DNA of 64,000 bases from Lamellibrachia satsuma (Eukaryota > Annelida > Polychaeta > Sabellida > Siboglinidae). This document shows, one piece after another, positions 1-12,400 of the stretch (position 1 is its first letter; each line of letters begins with the position of its first letter). The stretch covers positions 2,876,408 through 2,940,407 of the forward strand of contig BSQZ01000079.1 of the NCBI GenBank assembly GCA_033239005.1, given 5' to 3'. The translations under genes and the position numbers were made by a program. The notes under the pieces were generated by a model, which saw only the letters and a program-made list of their open reading frames with translations, did not search any database and was not told where the DNA came from.

Positions 1-441
1 GTAGACTTGTTTTTAATGGAAATGAAAAGTGGTGCAATATTCTGGTGATTTTACCCACAACCAGGAATGTTTTGTGCATTAATTGCAACACAGCAGGATT
101 CGAACCTGCTCAAATCACCAAGAAATTTACATCTACCTTCCATTGCAAGTGCAAGTGCCTTTTCCAATTTGCCTTAGTTGTTTAGATTCTGCTGTACCTG
201 TGATCAAGTTTTCTTGTTGACCCAACTTTGACTTTGTAATCCTTTACTATAAGGGTGGCCAGCAGTCTATCTCAGGAGTAAATTACATCAGGGTAGGAGC
301 AGTCTGTAATTAAGGTCAACAAGCCAGTGGAAAACCAGTGTCCACTCACTGGGCCCTGTTTGACACAGATGGTGATGAAAAACTGATGATTAATAATGTT
401 GTATTATAAGAGAAACAAATGATGCTACCAAGATATGCATT
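1..441. other. Non-coding, no gene seen
   Basis: No convincing coding exon. The only structured element is a short hairpin near 93-109 whose minus-strand reading resembles a tRNA T-arm (stem GCAGG, loop TTCGAAT). No matching acceptor, D or anticodon arms were found around it, so it is at most a relic of a tRNA-derived repeat. Confidence 0.5.
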
Positions 442-546
442 CATACATACATACATACATACATACATACATACATACATACATACATACATACATACAT
501 ACATACATACATACATACATACATACATACATACATACATACATAC
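442..546. repeat. (CATA)n tetranucleotide microsatellite
   Basis: About 26 uninterrupted copies of a CATA/TACA tetranucleotide. Long translations across it on the minus strand (YVCM repeats) are artefacts of the repeat. Confidence 0.97.
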
Positions 547-3500
547 AATGAACATGAGATGACAGTTTAGTGTTGTGCTGACTCATTGACATTATCCATA
601 ACATTAAAAAATATTGACTGAATACCCTGATGTGACTTTAACTTTTAGTATTTACCCAATAAAGTTGTGAGGACCTCTGAATCTGATGTTAGTTTTAATA
701 AAGGTTTAAAATATAAATGCTGCAATTTCTGTATAAAATTTATTGTTTTAGTTATTATTAAATAGCTTAGTGAAGTCCATCTTGTGTCCATCAGCATACA
801 AATAACATGCTGTTGATTCAAAACCACATATATCATAATATAAAATAATTATGTTTACATACAAAAAATTATGTAATATATGAGTACATTAATCGTCCTT
901 GTATTTTGTTAGTTAGCATAAGATTAATACCAAGATGTAACATACTCAACTAATTAGCTAGTCATTAAGTGCTACAGCAATTACTGTGACATTCACACAA
1001 TATATGTAAACACATTAGCAGGCATCCTAATGAAAGGCTGTAAATGACACAGGTTTAGTTGTGTGTCAAGTTGTGAGGCAGTCAGATAACAGAAGATGCC
1101 ATCCACATAAGAACATGACTTGTGTACTGATGGCAAGTTGTGTATTTTAACTACTAGTAGACCTGGGGATTCTATCATTGGATCTCTCAGAAAGGTAATC
1201 CAGTGTGTGAAATCTCATAAATACCAAATCGAAATGAAACCCCAGAATTTTCAAACATAAAAAATTCAAATATAATAATTAACTATAAATAAAAAAATTA
1301 CATTCAGAAAGTGCTGCAGCAATGACATTGGGTAATCTGCATGGCTCATTGGACTAGATCCTGTGTCTCATTGGACTAGATGTTGTTACAATGACTAGAT
1401 GGTATGTTAATTTAAGTTTTGGACAGTTTGTCCCGGATTATGACAGTTTTTCCTGGTGAATACGAGTAAATATTCAGCTAAATTCACCTCACTGCATATT
1501 TCAGTTTCAATTCAATTTCTAATGCAATCTGTTTTGATTTTTTCAATCTAATTCCTGCAATTTTTCATCAATTCCAATTCAACTCAGATACAACTGTATT
1601 GGTCAAATTATAAAGACACTGGTCAGATGCAAAATGTGACATGTCATTTTGTTTTTACATATTTCATAGCCTGAACAGAAATACTGCATTGGTCAGATTT
1701 GAAGCTTACAACCAATTCTGTGTTACACTGTAGAAGACAATTATGGTTTGTTGCACCTGTGAGCTCAGGTCCCTGAGGAATTAGGTGCAATAGATGTTTA
1801 TTATTTAAAAGATTTTGCGAGGATTCATTGTAATATATTGGATTCCTAATATATTTCAAGCAACATTTAAAAAAACGTCAATCATATCCCCTCTCAGACA
1901 TCTGTATGCTAATGTCATGAAGGTAACTCATGTTATTTTATTCGTTCTACACAGCTCATACCTCTACCTGGTAATTCTTTCGCAGCTCTTTTCTGGACAT
2001 GTTATACTGTAATTTTATGTTTCTTTTTATACGGTTACCACATGCCTACATCTATGACATCATGATCTACAATGTGCAATGACAAGAATGTGTTTTTGTC
2101 TGAAGAGTTATGTAGACATATTATTTTTGTGATCTTTGTTGCTCTGTTTACAACTTCATTAATCATATTAATGTATACATCAAAGGGCAGCATTATGTCT
2201 ATGTTCTTCAAATAGGCAGTGTCACAGCGACATCATATCCCTACAACATTTAAAACATTGAAACTATTTTGCTTTGAGTGTGACAACTCCAAAATATGAA
2301 ATCGTAATCGAAGGAGTTGCCTTTGTGGGCGATATTAGGAAACTGCTATACATACAGTAGAAGTAGACAAATTATTTATAAAACATAGAAACTACTGTTC
2401 CTAGAGAAGCCATTGGTGCCTGAATGATTTATTTGAATTTGTATACTGCCATAAATTAAATGCATTAATACAACCTTAGGGCAACATGCTGTTATTGATT
2501 TACAACTTTCAAATGGATTCTAGTGAGATGCATGATAACGCAGGACCAGATATATTAGGGTGACACCAAATATCATGGCTAAGGCGACCCTTGTAAGAAA
2601 GTCGCCTAACCCATGGATTTGTGTAAATATATATATATACATATACATATAATGTATGTAAACACACACACGCACACACACACACACACACGCACACGCA
2701 CACACACACAAACAGCGACACGGCTTCATATGCAACTATCGTCAATCTGGCGGATAGACAAGCCAATTCGATTTTTGAATCCTCTAAAAAACCTTATTGA
2801 CAACTAGTCATGGGTAAATTTTGTGCCGACGGGAGCGGCCACACATGCAACTAATTCATCTTGGATCGGGCATCCGGAATATATGACCGTCGTGAGTCGG
2901 CTATTCAGGTTTGGTTGTATATGTAGCCTGGGCTTTATGACATGATCAAGCAGAGACACAAGGCACATTTTTTTCACAGTCACAATTAAACAATGTTGTG
3001 TACGTTGGAAACTTGAGGGACAAAGCAAAAATTATGTTACTTGAGAGAAAATATTTGTACTGTAAAGCAGTCTGTTTGCCATATCATGAAGGAATTGTTC
3101 AGTTCCCATTGCTGCATGGAACAGATACATGGTGATCCAGACAGTATTTTAGTATATAGTGATTATATTATACATCAGTTCAGTTTGTCTTCTTTTGGTG
3201 CACAAAGGCAGTTTTGCAATTTGTAATCCGTTTATATTAGAAGTTTGCAATTAATATTTTTGCTCTGAGACTACTGGTTGTAGAGAGGGTTAGAACATGC
3301 CAATACAACAGGCTCCAAATCCCCTTTGTACTTTTTAGTCAGACTGCTGGCACCAGATAAATACTGGTGTAGAGCTGCAGGCAGTCTGACTTGGCTCATC
3401 TTACTTCTACTCAGCTGGCAGTTCTGAGCAGTTAGCACTGTGAGCCAGTGCCTAGTGGCATGGTCTCCTGACTGCACTGAAGGCATTCCATAGATAACTG

Positions 3501-4960
3501 ATGGGTTAACTGATTAATGGCGATTTATGGACATCCTGGTGGCTTAATTAAACAAACAGGGATTATAGCTTAAACTAGTAGCCTACAATTGTTTGCTCAA
3601 CTGGGTGCTTCTGACTGGGAAAATATGCTGAATTTTGCTTTTTTTGGTGTCATAGTCATGGGAAAATTCCACCAAAGCCTTCAAGGGGGTGTAGAGATGG
3701 TAAGGAGATAGCCGTCTTGGAGGTACTGGGACTCGGTGGTATCATATTTATCATATCATTATTAGAAACTATTATTGTGTCAATTTTTACTAAACAAAAC
3801 AGAGACATATGTGCACTTGTTTGTATACAAGCTGTGAACAGTTTATAAGATCGCCACTAGGCTGTCACGTGATCGTTTCACAACGTGAGAGCAAATTTTA
3901 ATCCGCTTAAAATCGGTATTCATCCTCACAATCACTGCAGAATATATAATAACATGTCATGAAATGAAATATATTTAGACATGACATAAAATGCAATTAG
4001 TGCCCTTTTAAGAAGTATCCGATGAAATAGATGATTAAAAAACGACGTCATATTTTCCGCGTACTTCGGTAAGTTCGGGCACGTACCGATTTTCAGGCGG
4101 TCAAAAATACTTTACATTTATTTACAAAACTAATTATATTTCACTCCTCCACTCCTGTTTGTAGAATGTTTTATACACACTTCTAGTAAGAATTTTATGA
4201 TTTAGATGGCGCTCTATCAACACGTGGCATTCCATCAACGTTTTACATACATAAATATTCGAATACGAGGTTGCAGGGAAACTTATGCTCTACGTCATCA
4301 ATATGTAATGTTTGGGGGAACCCTGACTAATTAGCATACAGAGTAACAAAAAGAAGGGCCCCCTACCGAGAGCGCATCAGCTGAGCAACATCGCGCACGG
4401 CCGAAACTGCTGCTGCACGATATGTGGTATTGTCACGTTCATGTGTAGGCAGAGTTGTCCGCCCCACTCTTGAGTGTTGGGGCGGAAATAATAACTTTAG
4501 TTTTAAAACCGATATGCACTAACCGTTTCACATGTGTATTCCGTGATATACAACCGACACTTGGGCATCAAGAAACTGAAGAAATGTGCTCCAAATAGTT
4601 ACTTATGAGTACTTTTATCGGTCACATAGAAAATATTTCATAAATAGCCGCCATACTGTGCACGTGATGTTGCCTTTGGGTCAAATGGTCTAATGCGTGT
4701 AGAATGAGGCCAGAGTGAGCCAGCAGCACAGGCTGAAATAAAACATCCGTCAGTAAGTTAGTAGTTTATAGGGGGATGATTAATTATGTAACTCTATGGC
4801 CAGCAGACAGCAATTCTTAGAGTGACCTTATATTGATCTAAGAGAATCCCGTTTGGTAATCTCGCTCACACAACATCCGGTTGTATAAAAATTTTGACAA
4901 GCACATGCGTTCTGATAAAAAGGTAATTATTTCACACTTTCACATGGTTATTTTCAGGTA
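547..4960. other. AT-rich non-coding DNA
   Basis: Both strands lack an extended reading frame with recognisable protein similarity. The stretch holds the microsatellite at 2626-2711 and a GC-rich hairpin near 4458-4488 (arms TCCGCCCCA and TGGGGCGGA around a CTCTTGAGTG-like centre). Otherwise I see ordinary AT-rich intergenic or intronic sequence. Confidence 0.6.
2626..2711. repeat. Compound (TA/CATA)n-(CA)n microsatellite
   Basis: An alternating TA/CATA stretch is followed by an imperfect CA run with CG interruptions. It produces spurious HTHT and VCVC translations. Confidence 0.95.
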
Positions 4961-4970
4961 ACTTTAGTGA
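4961..4970. repeat. Left target-site duplication of the MULE
   Basis: ACTTTAGTGA directly abuts the left inverted end; the identical decamer lies at 7923-7932 beyond the right end. Confidence 0.85.
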
Positions 4971-5085
4971 ATCACGTCGATCTCGGCCCACGTCGATCTC
5001 GGCCCGTCGATCTCGGCCCACGTCGATCTCGGCCCACTTGTTTAGTTGTTAATAGGGAATTAGGTAGTATGTGTAAAGAAATATG

Positions 5086-5110
<25 letters not shown>
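4971..5110 (+). repeat. MULE left terminal inverted repeat
   Basis: It starts with four tandem copies of a 15-16 bp motif (core GTCGATCTCGGCCC) at about 4974-5035, then unique sequence shared in inverse orientation with 7795-7869, then an (AT)n run. One further stray copy of the core sits at about 5177-5195. Subterminal tandem repeats of this kind may serve as transposase binding sites (inference). Confidence 0.85.
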
Positions 5111-5123
<13 letters not shown>

Positions 5124-5337
5124 AAGAAATAAAATGTTACACGGTACACGGATGTTTTGTTTACCAGTTTTACTACCACGTCGATCTCGGCCCACCTATT
5201 TTGAATGAGGTGAAATTCCGTTCTGCTTCTAGTAAATTAACTCGCAATTATTTTACAGGCATTTAAAATTGCATTAGAATCAAAACCAGTTTCAACTATG
5301 AAAAACAAAATATAGTTACTGCATATAGTTTACTATT

Positions 5338-5630
5338 TGTGTGTGGTAAGAATGTGTGGAGTCGGTAGAGACATTAAATTAGGCCCTAGTAATCGGCTTG
5401 GTGGTCTTGCATTGTTTCCTTGAGCAGATACTTTCGTGTGATTTATCTTTGATTTCTGTGTGTTAAGAACGTGTTGAGGCCATAGTAATCGGCTTGGTGC
5501 TGTAGCATTGTTCCATTGAGCAGATCCTTTCATGTGATTTGTCTTTGATTTGTGTGAAGTACGAATGTATGGAGGCCCTAGTATTCGGCTTGCTGCTCTG
5601 GCATTGTTTCATTGAGCAAGCCTTTTTTTG
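5338..5630. repeat. 96-bp tandem repeat, three imperfect copies
   Basis: The block GGCC(C/A)TAGTA(A/T)TCGGCTTG recurs at 5382, 5478 and 5574, exactly 96 bp apart, with the surrounding GCATTGTTTC-ATTGAGCA segment also repeated. It lies between the left end of the MULE and its transposase. Confidence 0.85.
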
Positions 5631-6112
5631 AATAATGACAGCCATTATATGTACTCCTTGTTTATTGCTCCCACGCTAGAATTAAAACCTGACTTTGTGT
5701 ATATAAATATAAGCAAAAGTTAAATATTTTACACCCAGAGACTGGAACCATAATACTAATGTTTTGAACAAGTTTCATGTAATACCAAAAAAGATCTTAT
5801 AGGTAATTTTTAGTTAGCAATAACATTTATGTTACTTAAAACAAAGACTATACAGTTTACTTTAACATAATAAAGTTAAAGTAATTCGAGAAATTAATTA
5901 TCGGTAAAACTTGATGTTTAATTAATGCGGCCAGCGCGCGTAAAATAAGTTAATGAGATGAGCGATCACATGGTTTTGTGACGACACTGGTGACATGGAT
6001 TTACGTTTAAATCCAAAAATGTCTGTGATTTCTCAAGTCTCAAGTGGCCGGATTAGCATGTTGTAGGCTGTTTGTTTAACTTCGGGTTTACATGGGCCAA
6101 GAGTTCGTTTAA

Positions 6113-7101
6113 TCATGCCTAAACAACTACCACCCTCAGGACCTAGATTTCCAACTAAATATGGACCATATTCCCGAAAATTTTCTTCGCCGGGACATTC
6201 GCGTTGAAGGGGCTCGCCACCTTCTCTTTGCCTCCGACGCCCAACTCGACCTGATGTCAAACGCCAAGACTTGGTACGTCGACGCCACGTTCCACGTCAT
6301 GCGACAGCCGTTCTACCAGTTGTTTACGGTTAACGCTTTTGTTCGACACGAAGGCTGCACGAAACAACTGCCACTGGTAATGTGCATGATGTCTCGACGT
6401 AGAAAGACCGACTACATAGCTGTCTTTCGTCAACTGTGTGCAATGCTTCCCCGTCGCCGGGTCGAGCGCATAGTGCTTGATTTTGAAGATGCCACGTGGC
6501 GCGCAGCACGCATCGTCTTCCCAGGTGTGGAATTGAAGGGCTGTGCCTTCCACTTCACACAGGCCATATGGCGACATATTCAAGAGTGCGGCCTCCAAGC
6601 AGCATACACCACAGACGACGGCACCTTCAAGTATCTCCGCAAGATTATGGCACTCTGCTTCATCCCAGCACAACACATCGCCCCCATCTTCCGACGATTG
6701 CAACGAGAAGCCACAACAGACGCACTGACACCACTTCTACAATATATGAACCGCACGTGGATCATGAGCGACATCTGGCCACCAGCTGCCTGGAGTGTCT
6801 ACTACCAGTCAGTGCGCACAAACAACGACATCGAGGGTTGGCACAACCGATTAAACTCCAGGGTCGTGCCCAGATGAATGTATACATGTTGGTGTCGCTG
6901 CTACACGACGAATCCTGCATGATCCCGATACAAGTGCGTCTTGTGTCGGAGGGGAAGTTGCAGCGGTATCAGAAAAAGACATTCGCGAATCTCCAACGTA
7001 AGATCTTTGCATACTGGGAGGAATATGAGAATGGCGACCGCTCTGCTCTGCAACTTCTGCGAGCCTGTTCGCGACTGCACGGACCAACGGTGAAAACATA
7101 G
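6113..7101 (+). pseudogene. MULE transposase, frameshifted, N-terminus missing
   Basis: The frame that reads from an ATG at 6161 encodes 238 residues with the MULE DDE core. First Asp is in YVDATFHV (about residue 41), second Asp in VLDFEDATW (about 107), then the C-x2-H motif CAFH (about 128-131), and the catalytic Glu in [12 protein letters not shown] (about 225). The frame is open back to 6113, after a stop at 6110. Shortly after NRLN, near 6850-6885, the reading continues in another frame with about 75 residues resembling the usual MULE C-terminal helical region, ending at 7101. So one indel splits the gene. Family members normally carry an N-terminal zinc finger (FLYWCH or similar); none is visible upstream, so it is deleted or lies in an unseen exon. 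The protein would excise and reinsert the element by acting on the inverted ends. Confidence 0.88.
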
Positions 7102-7794
7102 TCATCCCTCAGACTGAACTGTCGGAACGTAAACCGAACTTTACATGGGTTATATTTTATTTGATGATATGACGTAATGCTAATTTGGCAGTGTTTGACA
7201 GCATATTATAATTTGCTCCGCGCCTTTTATTGTAGCGGTATTATTATAGTATATACCAGTTATACATATTTTCAATAATGCTGCTAAAATATTGAAAGCA
7301 TTGTAGCGGTCTTTTTCATAGGGTGTTGGTAATATAGTCTTTAAAATTATTGTGAGTACCAGAGTAGCCTTTCTATAGCAGTTCTGGTAAAGGAAATATA
7401 TTACATTGGTCAGCATTTTATAATTTGGTGTAATATGTTGAATGGATGTCCAACTGAGATTTTGTAATGTTTTTATGTATAATAAATCAATTTGTATTAT
7501 TACATTGTGATTATTGCATTCTCCGCAAGTAAACATTACTCTTGAGTGCCGAATAAACGTCCCTATACGCGTATTTACTTGATGAAAAATGCCACCCTAT
7601 ACGCATCTTATTTGGCACTATACTATTATTAAATTGTAACATTTGTGCCAGCCTATATTCTTATTATGCAGATACGGGCTTGCGCGTTCAATTCAATAAA
7701 ATTTTAATGTCCATTTAAAAATAGAATATTTCCCGGTTTTCCGCAGATATAAAATATGTGGTTACTATATCTGCGGCACAACGGCACAATTTAT

Positions 7795-7922
7795 TTACAC
7801 ATATACATATTTCTGTACACATATATACCCAACACAACTACCCAATTCCCTATTAACAACTAAACAGTTGGGCCGAGATCGACGTGGGCCGAGATCGACG
7901 TGGGCCGAGATCGACGGGTTCC
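7795..7922 (-). repeat. MULE right terminal inverted repeat
   Basis: Inverted relative to 4971-5110. It carries three tandem copies of GGGCCGAGATCGACGT (7870-7915) and then the shared internal sequence ending toward ACATATACATATTTCTGTAC. The right target duplication follows immediately. Confidence 0.85.
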
Positions 7923-7932
7923 ACTTTAGTGA
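7923..7932. repeat. Right target-site duplication of the MULE
   Basis: ACTTTAGTGA, identical to 4961-4970. Confidence 0.85.
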
Positions 7933-8322
7933 TATACATATAAGAATGCATACAGACATGAAATACGTGTTTATCGCTCTGTTTATGGCGTTTTTGCAAG
8001 GTTTCACGAAAATGCGTACGTTTTTGCCGAGCGTGTCCTTCGCCTATATAACAGCCAGATAGAAAATATTGTATGGCGATTGACTTTGCCTAGTAGTACA
8101 CGTGCTGTATTTGAATGTTTGTTTACACTTACAAAACGAGCAAACCAGGCATTACCCCTATAAATCCTTGGAAAAGATCATAGTCATATCAAGCATGAAC
8201 TAGATTGGCCTAAATTATTTACGCAGCTGAACGACATTCTTACCTCGTACCTTAACTTTTGGGCACATTTACAGTCCAAATAACTGCAAATTGCATCCAC
8301 GCCATGGGCATGGGCATGGTAA

Positions 8323-8618
8323 GCGAAAATACAAGCCGCTCCCTACTTCGAGTTTTCAAGCACGCATAAAGGTACTTTTCAGGAACATTTTTGAATGGGG
8401 CTTTTTATGATGACATGAACTAGTTTGTGAGGACGACATATGCTAATAATTGTGTGTGAAAAGGGCGATACAGTTAAGTTTTGTGAACAAATAAACAAGC
8501 CAGAAAAACTTCCGCCTACCCAAATCTGAAGCATCAGCCGAATCGCCATCTAGCGGGCGAATTTCTATCTTCATGCCTGGAGATGTCCTACATCGTTCTA
8601 AATTCCAATTATTCCAAA
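8323..8618 (-). repeat. Dispersed repeat, inverted partner of 60229-60512
   Basis: Read on the minus strand, this aligns with 60229-60512 over nearly 300 bp with many substitutions and a few indels. Shared blocks include TTGAAAACTCGAAGT, GCCCCATTCAAAAATGTTC and AATTGGAATTT. Near 8520 (minus) a GGTAGGCGG block parallels GGTAAGCGG in the partner, which looks like a splice donor following a short open stretch. It could be a duplicated exon-intron edge or a mobile repeat. I do not recognise a protein. Confidence 0.75.
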
Positions 8619-9096
8619 TGGGCACGGACCACAGTCAGAATCCGTCCGCCATTACAACGATAAAGAGTCCCAAGGAAAAAATTAATTGTGCAGTTAGGGT
8701 TTATTTGTGAGAGCAGAAATTGTGTGGATGAGTGAGTGGAAGTTATGTTTTTGTGCACAGTAGCATCTAAGCTTTGAAATGATGCCATTTGTCAGTTGGT
8801 ATACCTGTTGCTTAGGGATACGATGGCCATCAGGCAAGATATGCACTCATATTTTGGACTCCGGGGAATTTCATGACAGAAATGCAGGAGTGTCATCCAT
8901 TGAAGCAATTTGTGCGAAAAGGAGGTATGTCATTTTCACGAATTTCACACACCAGGTGTCTTAGAGGGTCTGTAATTTTCTGTGAATTAAAAAAAAATTG
9001 TAGGATAAATTTTCAAAGTAGGCGCAAGAATGTTATAATGGTCGGCTATGGGAAAAGTGACTGTGCCTGTGGTCCGTACCCAAATTTTGGAGTTCT

Positions 9097-9260
9097 TCCC
9101 CTATGTCGGGGGACAATTTTGGAGATCTTCCCTACATGGAGGAAAAAAGGGGAAAGGGGAAAAGAAAAAGGAAAGTTGCACCAGATGGCTCGTAAGTGCT
9201 ATTGTTGCTACCACTATTACAACGTGTACTTCCTCAATATAGCTGGAAAAGATTGTAGTA
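9097..9260 (+). repeat. Dispersed repeat, diverged relative of linkers near the U6 array
   Basis: The order 'GATCTTCCCTACATGGAGG, purine run, CACCAGATGGC, then GTGTACTTCCTCAATATAGCTGG' parallels the reverse complement of 24190-24325 and 27020-27172. Divergence is high, but block order and orientation are kept. No coding function is suggested. Confidence 0.55.
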
Positions 9261-9449
9261 TATTGTGCTTTATACGACTCAATAAGAACACACGTGTTGT
9301 TAGTCTCGCTTATCCGACTCTCTCTCGGCTTCGTGAATCCGCCGAGAATAGCGTCTGGCAACAGAAGCATGTTTTGACTGTTACCGTCGTTAGGTGGCAC
9401 CACTTGTATACAAAAAAATTATGGCGTCATCAATCTTTGAAGTAATCTG

Positions 9450-12400
9450 ACGGTATTGCCGCGTTTTCGTGATCTTGTGACCAGTTCTGGGCTTACCTTA
9501 TAAAAGGCTTATTATCTGAGTTTTCTCAATAGTTCGCAGTCATATTTTTAGACAGGATGCGTGTCAAATGGAGACGGACGCAAACATTTTCAAATCATTT
9601 AAACATTTCGGTATGATAAAGCATGTTGTGCAGTGTATAACCCTTTTTTGATTTTGTTTAATATTCATTATCTGCGAACTTTTTTAGTATCATAAAAACG
9701 GGCATTTTTTACACTAGGATTATAGTCCATATCTTGTGATCTGGATGTTTGTGGGCTGCACTGCCACTGAATGTAAGGGCAAACGGCATAATCCGTACTA
9801 ATAGGGTAATGAAGACATTGAGGTGGAATAAAAAGTTTGAAGACCTTAAGTTAAGACCTAATAATGTGTGAACTTGACATAACCTTGCAATGACCTACTT
9901 CCTTGACCTACAATGACTGTTGACCTATTTATGTTAAAAATGCCCTAATTAAGTAATCATGTATGACTTGAGATCAGTAATCTGAGCGAGGAGTGTAAGG
10001 TAGAATGTATAATTATACACATTGACCTTAATACCCATTATTGATTTTACGTGTTACTGAATTACGTGTGTTAATGATCTATTTATTTTTAATTAAGTAT
10101 GGATTATGGTGATATCATGTCAATAGAGGTTGTAATTGTTAACCATAACACTAACCTGATTATTTGACCTCCATTGACATATTTACATTGATAAATTACC
10201 AATTTTAGCCATAAATAATTATGCACGACAGTGGTGTTTACAAATGTACTGGGCAAATGGTGTACACAATTAACTTTACTACAATGTGATCTTTTGGAGA
10301 CTGAATTATGTATACTTAAAGATGCCTCCTCAATAAAATATCTTTGCTTGTCTGTTTTCAAGTTCAAACCTACCTAGTATCCACTACAACTCCACAATTA
10401 AATTACTTAGTAAAAATCGAAATGCTGAAAAATCACAATTTTCACCTTTGTTAAAATTTCATAACTTTATCATGTAATCGGCAAGAGGATGGAAAGCAAG
10501 CCCATGATTGGCATTGACTCGCACAGGGTTTACTATTTTGGATATCCACTATTTTGAGCCCTACCAGATTTATTATTATTAAACATTTATAACATGCCAT
10601 GTATCCGGGTGAAACACCTACTCAAAGGCTCTAGTTGTACTATATAAGGCTTGAGTTGTACATATATAAGTAAAATACATTAAAATGAGTGAAAATAGAT
10701 AAAAGGAATAAATTAAATGACTAAAATAAATTAGGTGCTTAAATTAGTTAAAGAAATAGGTAGAATAAGTTAGTTTATAAAACATCAGCATATACATAAA
10801 TCAAATGTATAGCTAAAATGCCAATGGAATATCACTGCTGCAAAGTTGCCTGCCGGAACAAATGAGCCTGCATTCCTGTCATGAGGCAGAATCAGCACAG
10901 CCACCAAGAATGAACTAAAGTAAATTCTTTCAATGATTTCAACAAAAATACACACTTTTTAATTAAACCGATTGCGGATATTACAATTCACACACTACAT
11001 ATTAGAACATCAACAAACCAAATACACGACGGGCAAAATATGTAGAATGTGTAGTGTTTACTGTATAATTATAAAGAACACCAATATATTATTGCATATG
11101 GAAATAATTGTTTGATAAAACACAATTTATTATACATTTGGTAATTTCCTGCATGCATAATGCAACAATATTTATAGTCCAATGTCAAAACTGGTTTACA
11201 GTACACCGCAGGCCCAGTACATCAATATTCATATTTCACTGTGTCAAGAAATAATATCCTGTACTTCAACATGAAGTAATGTTTATTTATTGTTCACTGT
11301 AGGCTGATATGAAGTTGGCATCAGCCCGTCATGAAAGGAACTATAAGAAGACCATAATAATAGTACAATGCAGCAATATTCACTGTTTCATATATCCAAT
11401 CCATGCCAATGTTCACAGGACATTATAGGCTCATTGCAGCAAAGTGCATAAGTCTATATGACATTGTCGGCTAAGTATACACATATTCACAGTTCACTGT
11501 TTCGTAAATCCATGCATGTGTAATGTGTGGATTTCACAGCCTGATATACAATATTTGGCGGTTGCCAAAATTTCTAGTGAAGCTGTCATGCAAAGTTCAT
11601 TCTGGATGTCGATCCTCTTGGCTGGAGTAACTGTTGCAGCACATAATCTTCATGGAAGTCACTGGCCCTACAATAACAGGAATAGGAATGTAAAATAATT
11701 AAATTAGTAGTTATTACCGTATGCACTATTTACTACAAGGTATGGTCATAGGAAGTTACTCGAACATGTCTAGTTCTAGTACCCATTGTTACATTATGTA
11801 ACAGATGAATATCAATATTGATGGATATCAATATTGTTCATTGTCACAGGTCAAAGTGTGATACATTTACAAATGTGTACAATCAGCCCAAACAAGATCT
11901 GACTGATTGAAACTTATAGGTGTTGCAGACAGTAGACAACCAAAACATGTTTATAATGTAATTTAATCAAACAAAAACATGCACAAATTGGCCACCATTA
12001 ATAATTGCCTACTTTAAAAGCAGCCTTGTCACAGTCGTTGAATTTTCAAGTTAATGACATGTTTTAAATTAGCTGTTGTTAGCATTAGCATAGTAAATTG
12101 ACTAGGGATGGCATAGGTAACTGAAGTGTGTTTTGTGTATTGTTGGGGCATGACAAATGTGAGTTGTCACGTTCAGCAGGAAACAAAGACGAATTTTGGA
12201 ACAACAATGCCACATGTACACCACTAATACACTAAGTATTTGGAGAAGCCAAAAACGTTGCTCATCTGCAACTGCCACCAAACCCTGTTACAGGGACTAT
12301 TATTGTTAGTAAATATCTGTGAAATGGATTTCAGTTGCTACATTGTTGTGTTGTGGAAAGCAATACTGATCCATTGTTATTTCTTATTTAATTAGGCATG

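Larger units (their letters stand above)
4971..7922 (+). mobile_element. MULE-type DNA transposon, complete but decayed
   Basis: A 2952-bp unit is flanked by a 10-bp direct repeat ACTTTAGTGA (4961-4970 and 7923-7932), the target-duplication size typical of Mutator-like elements (8-11 bp). The ends are inverted copies of each other. Each begins with a tandem of the 16-bp motif GTCGATCTCGGCCCAC and continues into a shared stretch containing GTTGTTAATAGGGAATT, giving terminal inverted repeats of roughly 120-140 bp. Inside lie an AT microsatellite, a 96-bp tandem repeat, and a transposase gene on the plus strand with four recognisable catalytic-domain motifs. The reading frame is broken, so the copy is probably non-autonomous now. 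Boundaries rest on the target duplication and inverted ends together and should be accurate to a few bases. Confidence 0.9.

Noticed and set aside
42..120. TGGTGATTT ... AAATCACCA inverted pair of tRNA length with a T-arm-like hairpin
   Set aside because: The canonical T-loop is on the strand where it would be too close to the 5' end; no anticodon or D arm fits, so it is not called as a tRNA gene.
4458..4488. GC-rich hairpin as a transcription terminator or RNA gene
   Set aside because: No T-run or transcript context; a single hairpin is not enough to call.
6257..6703. A 148-codon minus-strand frame
   Set aside because: Shadow of the MULE transposase on the opposite strand.
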